Source: Spirochaetaceae bacterium (GTDB taxonomy: Bacteria > Spirochaetota > Spirochaetia > B11-G9). Taken from it: DNA of 10,764 nt. The notes beneath the pieces are model-generated. The model saw only the letters and a program-made list of their open reading frames with translations. It searched no databases and was not told where the DNA came from. This document shows, piece after piece, positions 1 to 6,853 of this stretch (positions within the stretch are counted from its first letter, which is position 1; each line of letters opens with the position of its first letter). The position numbers were made by a program, and so were the translations under genes. Location of the stretch: positions 1-10,764 of the forward strand of contig JAUVLL010000074.1 in NCBI GenBank assembly GCA_030600745.1, given 5' to 3'.

Positions 1-400
1 GTACCATAGTTAAATAGGGCGCAATATTCAAAGCTGTTTCATCAATAAAAGCAGAAAATGCTGCATAATCGCTGATGTCCCTGTCCGATAGATATTGTTC
101 ATATTTAATTGTATTTCCATCCTGACTAAGGGTAAAATCTATAGCAAGGTAATCATTATCGAAAGTTAGAACAATTTGTAATGTTGAGTCAGATTCACCT
201 TCTGTATCAACCCTTACAACAGGTTGATGTCTGGAAATCGCGGTATGAAGAAAATCGGGAAGCTTTGTAAAAAGGGGGGATATTATTTCCTCATTTGATT
301 CAAGGGAAAGATAAATTCTTCTCGGAATAAGATCCAGATGCTGGGCAGATATTTTAAAACAGATAAAAAGTAAAATAATTATTGTTAATTTATATTTCAA
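1..400 (-). CDS. Secreted protein of unknown function, cut by the left window edge
   Basis: This minus-strand frame is open from a TTG at 400-398 to the window edge (133 codons) and has no end in the window. The first 20 residues look like a signal peptide: Lys-Tyr-Lys, then a hydrophobic stretch (LTIIILLFICF), then KISAQ with a plausible signal peptidase I site after SA. The mature part begins HLDLIPRRIYLSLES and reads as a soluble, acidic, beta-rich domain that I do not recognise. The TTG start overlaps the TGA stop of the upstream lipoprotein gene (shared TTGA), so the two are probably translationally coupled and work in the same envelope process. There is no ATG near the signal peptide, so the TTG is chosen because the signal peptide begins there. 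Product and full length are unknown. Confidence 0.72.
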   Translation of the reverse strand, partial: MKYKLTIIILLFICFKISAQHLDLIPRRIYLSLESNEEIISPLFTKLPDFLHTAISRHQPVVRVDTEGESDSTLQIVLTFDNDYLAIDFTLSQDGNTIKYEQYLSDRDISDYAAFSAFIDETALNIAPYLTMV

Positions 401-2202
401 AATCTTCTCCCATAGGTTAATGTAAACCAAATACTAAAGGGATTCATAACCGCATTGGAAAAATCATCATTCACCCTTCTTCCAACAAAAGGCAAATAAA
501 ACCCAAAATTCAGGAAGGTCGGTCTGTCATTCTTATTTTTATTTATATAAAATTTAACTCCTGTATCCAGATCCATATTAAAATAGTAATAAGGTCCCCT
601 GCTTAGTGGATTAAGCCCGTTATTATCTACAATAGTAACTTCTGAACTGTATTCCATGCTTCCGGATATACCAAGATAGGTTTCTGTTTTAAGAGAACCA
701 AAAGTTAAACGGGGTTCAATTATAAAAGGAATTGTAAAGTACTGGGGCATATCTTCATTCTCAGGTGATATAAAAGGGGTACTTTTTATTACCAAAGAAA
801 TATTATCCAGAAAAAACTTTTCATATACAAGATTCAATCCCAGTACAGGACCTTGAGATCTGCTAACATTCTCATAACTCGGAGGGAGATTTTCGTATCC
901 ATCGAATTTCGCTCCCCAGATAATCCCAAGTTCAAAGGACCTGTCTTTTGTTGATCTGGATTTAATCCAGTCAAGATCCGATAATTGTTTTTCAATTTTA
1001 GGATCCTTGTCTCCCCCCTGGCGGGTCACAACCCGCTTCCCTACCTCCGGCAGCACTTTCGAAAAGTTATCTAAAAATTCCTCTGTCATGGTATCTATGG
1101 AGTCAAATACTTCAATCCCCGCCTTTCCTGGAAAGATCAAACTTGTTTTTACAAGCTCAGTCTGGACATCAATTAAAGATGCCTGAACAAGAATTTCTCC
1201 ACCCCCAACCCTGTAATTTCCAACAACAAGCATCTGTGAGCCGGTACCTTCCGCAAGTTTAATAAGGTTTTCAATTGATGTATTTTCGGGAACAAGATTC
1301 CCGGAGAATACTGCTACATCAATATCTTTATTTATGTACAATCCGGCGCCTATGGAATCTGAAAAAACAGGAGCCATATTATCATCTGAGGGATCACCAA
1401 GATTTGTAAAGGGGAGACACAGTATTTTTGACTTCTCATTGATCGTACTATCTGTTAAAGCTTCTTTTAAAGTAAAATTAAATGAATTTTCCATACCCAG
1501 GTTTATAAAAGTCTGCAAAGATTCGAAACCCTCTTTTCTGATAAAAAGAAGATGTTTCTCTGCTGTTAAACTTACGTCGAGGGGAGATTTTCCCCAGTTT
1601 TCACCATTGATAATAATATTCGCGCCAGCTGGAATAGTGCTTACAGTGGCAGTGGTGCGCTCTGAAGTAAGATCCCAACCTGGTGTATATGGACTGAATC
1701 CGACAAATCGCTTACCCCGCCAACTTCGAAAATCCAGACTGTTTTCTATCATTTCGGCAGCCAGTTTCTTATCTTCAGGACTCAGTTTTTCAAACAAAGA
1801 ACTATCAGCTTCATCTGTTTGAAAAAACTCATTAAGTACAAAGGGAAAAAGGAAGACCGAGGAGGATGTTATTTCGTCATTGTACTCATAACGAAACTGC
1901 TTTACTGATCCATCAGAAAATGTAACACCTTTAACCTGTATACTGCCTTCCCGAACGGGAATTAGAATAAGGATTTCACTATTTTTTACTTTACTTTTTA
2001 TAGTAATTCCTGAATTTTCCAGATGAATCATTTTTACACTAAGTGCATTACTGTTTGTGCCTGCATTATCTGATTTAAGAACAATAACAAGAAGAGAATC
2101 ATCAGTATCCTCGGATTGAGGGAAGGAGGTACATCCCAAAAAAACCAGCACAACTACAAGCAAGGATAACACTGAAATGTAATGAAAAATAAAATCTTTC
2201 AT
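397..2202 (-). CDS. PEGA-domain lipoprotein with TolB/CsgG-like region and C-terminal barrel-like domain
   Basis: This 601-residue protein starts at an ATG with only a weak GGA as ribosome binding site. Residues 8-24 are a hydrophobic signal ending in the lipobox LVFLGC, with Cys24 the expected lipidated residue. Residues about 184-247 match a PEGA domain (ATVSTIPAGANIIINGENWG, then KSPLDVSL and IRKEGFES). Residues about 258-385 have the look of TolB N-terminal/CsgG-type domains: an ILCLPFTNLGD strand, then a loop, then GSQMLVVGNYRVGGGEILVQASLIDVQT. Residues about 421-601 alternate polar and apolar residues in strand-like blocks and end in YGRRF, with the terminal aromatic residue typical of outer-membrane beta-barrels. 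I infer an envelope protein, perhaps a surface or assembly factor; the exact role is unknown. It has its own candidate promoter and overlaps the next gene at its stop. A periplasmic beta-sandwich is an alternative reading of the C-terminal part. Confidence 0.9.
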   Translation of the reverse strand: MKDFIFHYISVLSLLVVVLVFLGCTSFPQSEDTDDSLLVIVLKSDNAGTNSNALSVKMIHLENSGITIKSKVKNSEILILIPVREGSIQVKGVTFSDGSVKQFRYEYNDEITSSSVFLFPFVLNEFFQTDEADSSLFEKLSPEDKKLAAEMIENSLDFRSWRGKRFVGFSPYTPGWDLTSERTTATVSTIPAGANIIINGENWGKSPLDVSLTAEKHLLFIRKEGFESLQTFINLGMENSFNFTLKEALTDSTINEKSKILCLPFTNLGDPSDDNMAPVFSDSIGAGLYINKDIDVAVFSGNLVPENTSIENLIKLAEGTGSQMLVVGNYRVGGGEILVQASLIDVQTELVKTSLIFPGKAGIEVFDSIDTMTEEFLDNFSKVLPEVGKRVVTRQGGDKDPKIEKQLSDLDWIKSRSTKDRSFELGIIWGAKFDGYENLPPSYENVSRSQGPVLGLNLVYEKFFLDNISLVIKSTPFISPENEDMPQYFTIPFIIEPRLTFGSLKTETYLGISGSMEYSSEVTIVDNNGLNPLSRGPYYYFNMDLDTGVKFYINKNKNDRPTFLNFGFYLPFVGRRVNDDFSNAVMNPFSIWFTLTYGRRF

Positions 2203-2237
2203 ACTTCAATCCGAAATATGTACTTATTTGGTGACTA

Positions 2238-2266
2238 ATACTACACCGGTTTGCTCTAAAACACAA
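2238..2266 (-). promoter_or_regulatory. Candidate promoter for the PEGA lipoprotein gene
   Basis: On the minus strand TTGTGT (2266-2261) is followed after 17 bases by TAGTAT (2243-2238). The -10 box matches the sigma-70 consensus at 4 of 6 positions and the -35 at 3 or 4. Transcription would begin near 2231, giving a leader of about 30 bases before the ATG at 2202. The match is modest, so this is a candidate only. Confidence 0.4.
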
Positions 2267-2280
2267 GCATTTCCCGGTAT

Positions 2281-2399
2281 AAGCTTTTTGCGCTGTCTCT
2301 GAATTCGGCTTGTTTTTGGCTTTTTGCGCCAGTATATAGCCAATATATTAGAGAAGAAGTATTTTGAAAGTAGAAAATGAGATACAGCGCAAAAAGCTG
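2281..2399. repeat. Small inverted-repeat element (possible MITE remnant)
   Basis: AGCTTTTTGCGCTGT at 2282-2296 is repeated exactly and inverted at 2384-2398, giving 15-base perfect terminal repeats around 87 bases. A third copy of the core, GCTTTTTGCGC, lies inside at 2319-2329 in the left-arm orientation. The pentamer GGTAT occurs directly on both sides (2276-2280 and 2400-2404), as a target-site duplication would. There is no credible transposase inside. It occupies most of the 267-base gap between the K+ operon and the lipoprotein gene. I see no other gene in that gap. It could instead be a long-armed RNA hairpin or a protein-binding site. Confidence 0.55.
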
Positions 2400-2469
2400 G
2401 GTATTTCATATTCCCATTTCCTATAGATATTAAATTTGAAAGATCAGTAGAATTAAAATGTTTATCTAC

Positions 2470-3252
2470 CTACTTTCTTCTGGAAAGTAACCTGCTTAAA
2501 CGTCCAGCAATAGTACTGTTTTTACGTACGACATCGGATTCTGACTTCCGGGAATTGGTATAGGCAGCTTTTTTATCCGGGACAAAAACAACATAGTTCA
2601 CCTCTGCAGAGACGTTGTGAACAGGGTAGCATGTTATCCTGGTACTATTACTATCTATTTCAACAGGAACATGCTGTCTGGAAAGTTCCAGCATTAGGGT
2701 AGGTATAGTAATTTCCAGAAAAACAGAATCAATTTTACTGGATTTCAAATCTCCTTTTGTAGAATTGTACTTATCAGTAAATCCTATACTTGAATATAAA
2801 ATAGTACCTGTAACATCTGTTACCAACATAGGCAAATTAATGTTATTCATCATAAATTCATTCAAATTCGCAAGAGCACTGATTTTCATGGTTTTTCGTA
2901 TATTAAGGTTATTTATATTACGGTAGAGAAGTTTAAGCCGCATCCCCAGGGGACCAAGACCGAGAAAATGCTTTGCAGGGTATATATCACTATAGCGACT
3001 CATTTCAATAAGTCTATCCAGTTGTCTGTCTACATTTCTTACTCTAAATAATAGAGCAGTAAAGCCTGCTATTAAAACAATAGATGTAATAACAAAATAG
3101 AACAAAAAACTTTCCGCCTGGGATCTGAGTGCATCTCCAGTAAGCCCTTCAGAACCCAGTATATTCTGATAGCCAAAAAAACCTGCCCCCAAAGAAGCTG
3201 ATATTACAACAATGGCAAGAATAATCAGAAGTCGTCTGTTTATAAGTATCAT
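2470..3252 (-). CDS. Two-TM membrane protein with PAS-like domain, third gene of the K+ uptake cluster
   Basis: This 260-residue protein starts at ATG 3252 with AGGA seven bases upstream; that site sits directly after the TAA of ktrA, so the genes are coupled. Residues 8-28 and 49-69 are hydrophobic transmembrane segments around a short loop of about 20 residues (NILGSEGLTGDALRSQAE). Residues 70-128 form a charged, helical linker (RNVDRQLDRLIEMSR) resembling a signalling linker. Residues about 130-225 look like a PAS fold: NINLPMLVTDVTGTILYSS followed by a helix and later strands (VPVEIDSNSTRITCYPVHN, NYVVFVP). The C-terminus is basic (RLSRLLSRRK). No kinase, cyclase or methyl-accepting output domain follows. 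From the operon position I infer a membrane sensor or accessory protein for K+ transport, but no specific function can be assigned, and the PAS call is by eye. Confidence 0.85.
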   Translation of the reverse strand: MILINRRLLIILAIVVISASLGAGFFGYQNILGSEGLTGDALRSQAESFLFYFVITSIVLIAGFTALLFRVRNVDRQLDRLIEMSRYSDIYPAKHFLGLGPLGMRLKLLYRNINNLNIRKTMKISALANLNEFMMNNINLPMLVTDVTGTILYSSIGFTDKYNSTKGDLKSSKIDSVFLEITIPTLMLELSRQHVPVEIDSNSTRITCYPVHNVSAEVNYVVFVPDKKAAYTNSRKSESDVVRKNSTIAGRLSRLLSRRK

Positions 3253-3264
3253 TAATTTATCCTT

Positions 3265-3963
3265 TTACAACTTTCGGAAAATATCAAGATCTTCATTTTT
3301 TCCAACTATAAGCAGGATGTCAGACTCCTGAAGGACCTCTTTTGCATCAGGGAAAACTACATTATCTGTTTTTACCGGATTCCCCTCCTCATCTACACTC
3401 AATACAGATCGAAGTATTGAAACTATATTTACATGCATTTTTGTCCGAATATTTAACTTTTCAAGAGCATTACCTACAAAATCTTTTGGTACATATACCT
3501 CTGCAACGCTAATATTCTCGGTTACAGAAATTCTATCAAGAACTTCCGGAGATATTAGCCTTTGAGCAATACGCTGCCCCTGATCAATTTCAATATTTAC
3601 AACTTCATCCGCTCCAACCTGTCTAAGCACCTGATGATGTATCTCAGAAACAGCCCTTGCTAAAATATATGGTATTCCAAGACGTTTAAGAATTGCAGTT
3701 GTTAATATACTGGCTTCAATATTCTCTCCTATCGCAACTACAGCTACACTGATATCTGCATATGGTATCTGACTCATGGCGGTTTCGTCTGTAGAATCCA
3801 GAAGTATGGATTGAAATACAGTGTCTTTTACTTTCTCAATAAGATCAGATTCTCTGTCTATGGCAATTACCTTGCCTCCTTTCTGTGCAAGGACTTCACA
3901 TACACTGCCTCCAAAAGTACCAAGCCCAACTACTGCAAATATCTTTTCTTTCTCTTTTGCCAT
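3265..3963 (-). CDS. ktrA: Ktr/Trk K+ uptake regulatory subunit (RCK protein)
   Basis: This 232-residue protein is the length of single-RCK KtrA/TrkA proteins; E. coli TrkA is about twice as long because its RCK unit is duplicated. Residues 8-36 form the nucleotide-binding Rossmann start: FAVVGLGTFGGSV has the GxGxxG motif (Gly13, Gly15, Gly18), and VIAIDRES ends the second strand with an acidic residue (Asp36) that contacts the ribose in this family. Residues about 1-135 are TrkA-N and about 140-232 are TrkA-C (ISVAEVYVPKDFVGNALEKL). In the family this cytosolic ring binds nucleotide and gates the membrane subunit. AGGAG six bases before the ATG is a good ribosome binding site. It lies 18 bases after the K+ channel subunit gene and 12 bases before the PAS-like membrane protein gene. 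Whether to call it trkA or ktrA is a naming choice. Confidence 0.95.
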   Translation of the reverse strand: MAKEKEKIFAVVGLGTFGGSVCEVLAQKGGKVIAIDRESDLIEKVKDTVFQSILLDSTDETAMSQIPYADISVAVVAIGENIEASILTTAILKRLGIPYILARAVSEIHHQVLRQVGADEVVNIEIDQGQRIAQRLISPEVLDRISVTENISVAEVYVPKDFVGNALEKLNIRTKMHVNIVSILRSVLSVDEEGNPVKTDNVVFPDAKEVLQESDILLIVGKNEDLDIFRKL

Positions 3964-3981
3964 TGTTTACTCCTCTTACGT

Positions 3982-5730
3982 CTAACCTATCGAAATATCC
4001 GCCCGGGGAAACGTCACATTCAATCTTTTACTTCCGGTAGTCGCCGCTGCAAGAACAGTTAAGGGACCCAGGCGTCCTATAAACATCAAAATAATTATTA
4101 CAAACCTGCCGAAACTACTTAGGCTCGAAGTAAGCCCAGTAGATAAACCGACAGTTCCAAAGGCGGAAACAACTTCAAACATTATATTCTCTACAGGCGC
4201 ATTCTCAGAAACAGCCAGCAGAAAAGTACCTGTAATAACAGCAACTACTCCAAAAAGAAGTATCATAAAAGCTTTGAGAACCAACTCAGAAGGTATTGCC
4301 TGTTTTAAAAGAACAACATCTTTTTCATTTTTCCAGGCAGATTTAACTGCAAAACCAAGAACCGCAACTGTATTTACCTTTATCCCACCAGCTGTACTTC
4401 CCGAGGCCGCTCCTATAAACATAAATAACATCATTATTATCAGCATAGAAGATGCAAGACTGCCAAAACTTACTGTATTAAAACCAGCTGTTCGCAAAGT
4501 GACCGATTGAAAAAAAGCATTAAGATACTGACTGCCGATACTCATATTTCTTAATGAACCGCCATGCTCCAAAGCATAAAACAATAATGTTCCGGATAGG
4601 AGGAGTACAGAGCTAAGAGAAAGTACTATCCTGGTATTCAGAGTTAACCTGGATTGACCCTTTGCAATTCCCTGTTTTTTTCTTCCAAATTTACCATTTA
4701 TTATTGATCTTAAATTGGCAATTACAGAAAAACTAATACCACCGGCAATTATCAAAAAAGCTACTCCTCCCGAAAGAATAAGACTACTGCTAAACCCTTC
4801 AAGGCTGTCAGAAAAGAGAGCAAATCCCGCATTACAAAATGCAGAAACAGAATGAAAAATAGAATAAAAGAACAAGGATCCTGTATCAAGGGTTGTATTT
4901 TTTACAAACCCTGCAAACAGTATTAAAGCTCCCGCACCTTCAATAAGAAAAGTAATCCCCACAATGGATTTCATGGTTCGGGAAATACTGCTCATATCAT
5001 CATCACTGAGCATATAGGAAATAAGAACTTTATCCTCAACAGACATAGCTCTTCGGAGTACAAACACAGTAAAATAACTAAGGATCATTATTCCCAGACC
5101 ACCAATCTGTATAAGGATTAAAATAATAATCTGCCCCCATATACTGAAATAAACAGCAGTATCCACCACAATAAGCCCGGTAACACATACTGCAGAAGTT
5201 GAAGTAAACAAGGCATTAAGAAATGGAAGTCCATTCCCTTCTGCAGCAGTAAAGGGCATCATTAGAAGAAGAGTTCCCCCCAGAATTACCAATAAAAAAC
5301 TCATAAAGATAGTTTGTGCAGGGTGGACATGAATACTTTCAAGAATAGATGCAAGCCTCTTAAATCTGCTCATTACCTTTAAAAGGAGAAAAAGGTTCCT
5401 GATTATCAGAATAATCATTGCACTCCCGGAACCTTCAAGATTGTCGGAAGTAAGTAAAAGAACCTTATTGTAAATAAAAAGTAATATAAAAATTGCTACA
5501 AACAAAAGGGAAAAAATATTCTTTCTTATATATATTGTCTTATAGGCAGCAAGCCTGAATTCCAGAATAACTTCTGTAATAAGAAAACCCAGAATCATAA
5601 AATCCATAACATTAGTTAAAACAAGAAAAATGCTTCTGGAAAATTCCATCTGCTCAATAAAAAGAGAAACTATACTTAGTAAAAGAGTGGAAATTATCAG
5701 TAAATTTAGTTTACTTTGATCCTGATTCAA
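3982..5730 (-). CDS. ktrB: Trk/Ktr-type K+ uptake membrane subunit with extra N-terminal membrane domain
   Basis: This 582-residue protein begins at a TTG, supported by AGGGAG (5743-5738) seven bases upstream and by a transmembrane segment starting at residue 8. Residues about 137-582 are the K+ translocating core with four pore loops. Their filter regions are TSAVCVTGL (Gly185), SAFCNAGF (Gly302), RTAGFNTV (Gly416) and SAFGTVGLS (Gly528). GSTAGGIKVNT at 444-454 is the intramembrane loop of the third repeat, which acts as the gate in KtrB. The core alone has the size of ordinary KtrB (about 450 residues). Residues 1-130 are an addition with about four hydrophobic segments, ending in a helix with spaced basic residues (Arg111, Lys118, Arg122, Lys124, Arg125). 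It imports K+ in complex with the RCK protein encoded next. A palindromic repeat lies just before its ribosome binding site. Confidence 0.95.
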   Translation of the reverse strand: MNQDQSKLNLLIISTLLLSIVSLFIEQMEFSRSIFLVLTNVMDFMILGFLITEVILEFRLAAYKTIYIRKNIFSLLFVAIFILLFIYNKVLLLTSDNLEGSGSAMIILIIRNLFLLLKVMSRFKRLASILESIHVHPAQTIFMSFLLVILGGTLLLMMPFTAAEGNGLPFLNALFTSTSAVCVTGLIVVDTAVYFSIWGQIIILILIQIGGLGIMILSYFTVFVLRRAMSVEDKVLISYMLSDDDMSSISRTMKSIVGITFLIEGAGALILFAGFVKNTTLDTGSLFFYSIFHSVSAFCNAGFALFSDSLEGFSSSLILSGGVAFLIIAGGISFSVIANLRSIINGKFGRKKQGIAKGQSRLTLNTRIVLSLSSVLLLSGTLLFYALEHGGSLRNMSIGSQYLNAFFQSVTLRTAGFNTVSFGSLASSMLIIMMLFMFIGAASGSTAGGIKVNTVAVLGFAVKSAWKNEKDVVLLKQAIPSELVLKAFMILLFGVVAVITGTFLLAVSENAPVENIMFEVVSAFGTVGLSTGLTSSLSSFGRFVIIILMFIGRLGPLTVLAAATTGSKRLNVTFPRADISIG

Positions 5731-5749
5731 CGAAGAACTCCCTAAATAT

Positions 5750-5777
5750 GTAGAGACGTAGCGTACTACGTCTCTAC
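5750..5777. repeat. Perfect 12-base-arm palindrome of the GTAGAGACG family (copy 1)
   Basis: Arm GTAGAGACGTAG (5750-5761), loop CGTA (5762-5765), arm CTACGTCTCTAC (5766-5777). It lies in the 72 bases between trxB and the K+ channel gene. In the channel-gene transcript it would form a hairpin ending six bases before the AGGGAG site. It is not followed by a run of U, so it does not look like an intrinsic terminator. It shares its outer arm with the palindrome at 6854-6893. It may be a dispersed intergenic repeat or a translation-modulating hairpin. Confidence 0.8.
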
Positions 5778-5802
5778 CATATAATCACAAAAAGGTCGTT
5801 TG

Positions 5803-6744
5803 TTATAGTGGATTTTCTACCATGAATTTCCCTGCATCAAGAGCAGCCATACAACCAGTGCCTGCGGATGTAACAGCCTGACGATAAACCTTATCCTGTA
5901 CGTCTCCTGCAGCAAAAACACCTGGGATATTAGTATTTGTAGTACCGGACTCCGTTATAACATAACCTGCTTCATCCAGGTCAAGCTGACCATCCAGAAA
6001 AGCAGTGTTTGGAGTATGCCCGACTGCATAAAAAAGTCCCTTTGCCTCCTGCTTGAATTCTTCACCTGTCTTCACATTTTTTAAAAGAACATACTCAAGA
6101 ACTTCAGAACCACCAACATCAAGCAAAACAGTATTCCAAAGAATTGTTATTTTTTCATTGGCAAGAACTCTTTCCTGCATTGCTTTTGAGGCTCTAAGTT
6201 CATCCCTTCTATGAACAATGTAGACCATACTCCCAAATTTCGACAGGTGCATAGCCTCTTCCATTGCAGTATCTCCACCACCAATAACTACAAGAGGCTG
6301 GTTTCTAAAAAGAGGGAGTGCTCCATCACAAACAGCACAGGCAGAGATACCCTTTTGCCAATACTTATCCTCGTTGGGAACGCCCATTCTTCTTGCAATT
6401 GCACCGGTAGCAATAATGAGGGCTGCTGTTTCCATCTCTCTGGAAGATGTCTTTACCTTAAAAGGCCTTTTTGACAGATCAACTGATTCCACTGTTTCTG
6501 TAAATATTTCAACACCATGGCCAACAGACTGTTTTCTAATAGTTGCCATCAACTCAGGACCAGTCATCCCTTCCGGGAATCCCGGGAAATTTTCAATCTC
6601 ATTTGTTGTTGTAAGCTGCCCGCCAGGTGCTATACCACCAGCCATCCAGCCTTCAAATAATGTAGTGTTCAGGCCGGCTCTGGCTGAATATATTGCAGCA
6701 GTATGTCCGGCAGGACCGGATCCTACTATAATTACGTCGTTCAT
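5803..6744 (-). CDS. trxB: Thioredoxin reductase (NADPH, FAD)
   Basis: The product is 313 residues, the normal length for low-molecular-weight thioredoxin reductase, which reduces thioredoxin with NADPH through FAD and a redox dithiol. FAD binding is shown by VGSGPAG (7-13) and GVFAAGDV (275-282). The redox pair is CAVC (Cys136 and Cys139) in ISACAVCDGA. NADPH binding is shown by VIGGGDTAMEEA (153-164) and HRRDELRAS (178-186), whose Arg residues favour the 2'-phosphate. The start is ATG 6744, with AAGGAGG (6755-6749) four bases upstream; an in-frame TTG 31 codons earlier exists but adds only repeat-derived sequence and has no binding site. The segment GWMAGGIAPGGQLTTT (32-47) has a short insertion relative to E. 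coli and resembles the plant/fungal type. A promoter and structured leader precede it, and the K+ genes follow. Confidence 0.97.
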   Translation of the reverse strand: MNDVIIVGSGPAGHTAAIYSARAGLNTTLFEGWMAGGIAPGGQLTTTNEIENFPGFPEGMTGPELMATIRKQSVGHGVEIFTETVESVDLSKRPFKVKTSSREMETAALIIATGAIARRMGVPNEDKYWQKGISACAVCDGALPLFRNQPLVVIGGGDTAMEEAMHLSKFGSMVYIVHRRDELRASKAMQERVLANEKITILWNTVLLDVGGSEVLEYVLLKNVKTGEEFKQEAKGLFYAVGHTPNTAFLDGQLDLDEAGYVITESGTTNTNIPGVFAAGDVQDKVYRQAVTSAGTGCMAALDAGKFMVENPL

Positions 6745-6767
6745 ATTTCCTCCTTTGGTTACATGGG

Positions 6768-6833
6768 CGAGCAGGAAGGATGCATTGCCGAGCAGCAACG
6801 AAGTTGCGACCAGGTAAGCTTGCTTCCGACCAG
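6768..6833. repeat. GC-rich degenerate tandem repeat in the trxB leader
   Basis: Four heptamers CGA[G/C]CAG start at 6768, 6789, 6807 and 6827, spaced 21, 18 and 20 bases apart. Each interval contains a short palindrome: ATGCAT in the first, GCAAC-GAA-GTTGC (6795-6807) in the second, and AAGC-TT-GCTT in the third. The block is visibly richer in GC than the AT-rich surroundings. It lies between the palindrome at 6854-6893 and the trxB ribosome binding site, so it would be part of the trxB 5' leader. It could be a dispersed repeat of foreign origin or a structured regulatory leader. Confidence 0.6.
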
Positions 6834-6853
6834 CCAAAATTTCACGTAAAATT

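Noticed and set aside
1334..1822. A 162-codon plus-strand frame
   Set aside because: It is antisense to the PEGA and TolB/CsgG-like parts of the lipoprotein gene and has no recognisable domain.
2224..2409. A 61-codon minus-strand frame in the gap before the lipoprotein gene, with a GGGA just before its ATG
   Set aside because: It runs across the whole inverted-repeat element and over the candidate lipoprotein promoter, and its basic, low-complexity product shows no recognisable domain. It is best explained as a chance frame in the element.
6374..6817. A 147-codon plus-strand frame opposite trxB
   Set aside because: It is the shadow of the FAD-binding half of trxB and continues into the repeat block; no ribosome binding site or domain is seen.
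6768..6833. The 20-base periodic array considered as a CRISPR remnant
   Set aside because: The repeated part is only seven bases, intervals are 11-14 bases and palindromic, and no cas gene is present.
6745..6837. A 31-codon N-terminal extension of TrxB from a TTG at 6837
   Set aside because: The extension is encoded by the GC-rich repeat, has no ribosome binding site, and would place the excellent AAGGAGG at 6755-6749 inside the gene. The ATG at 6744 begins exactly at the normal TrxB start.
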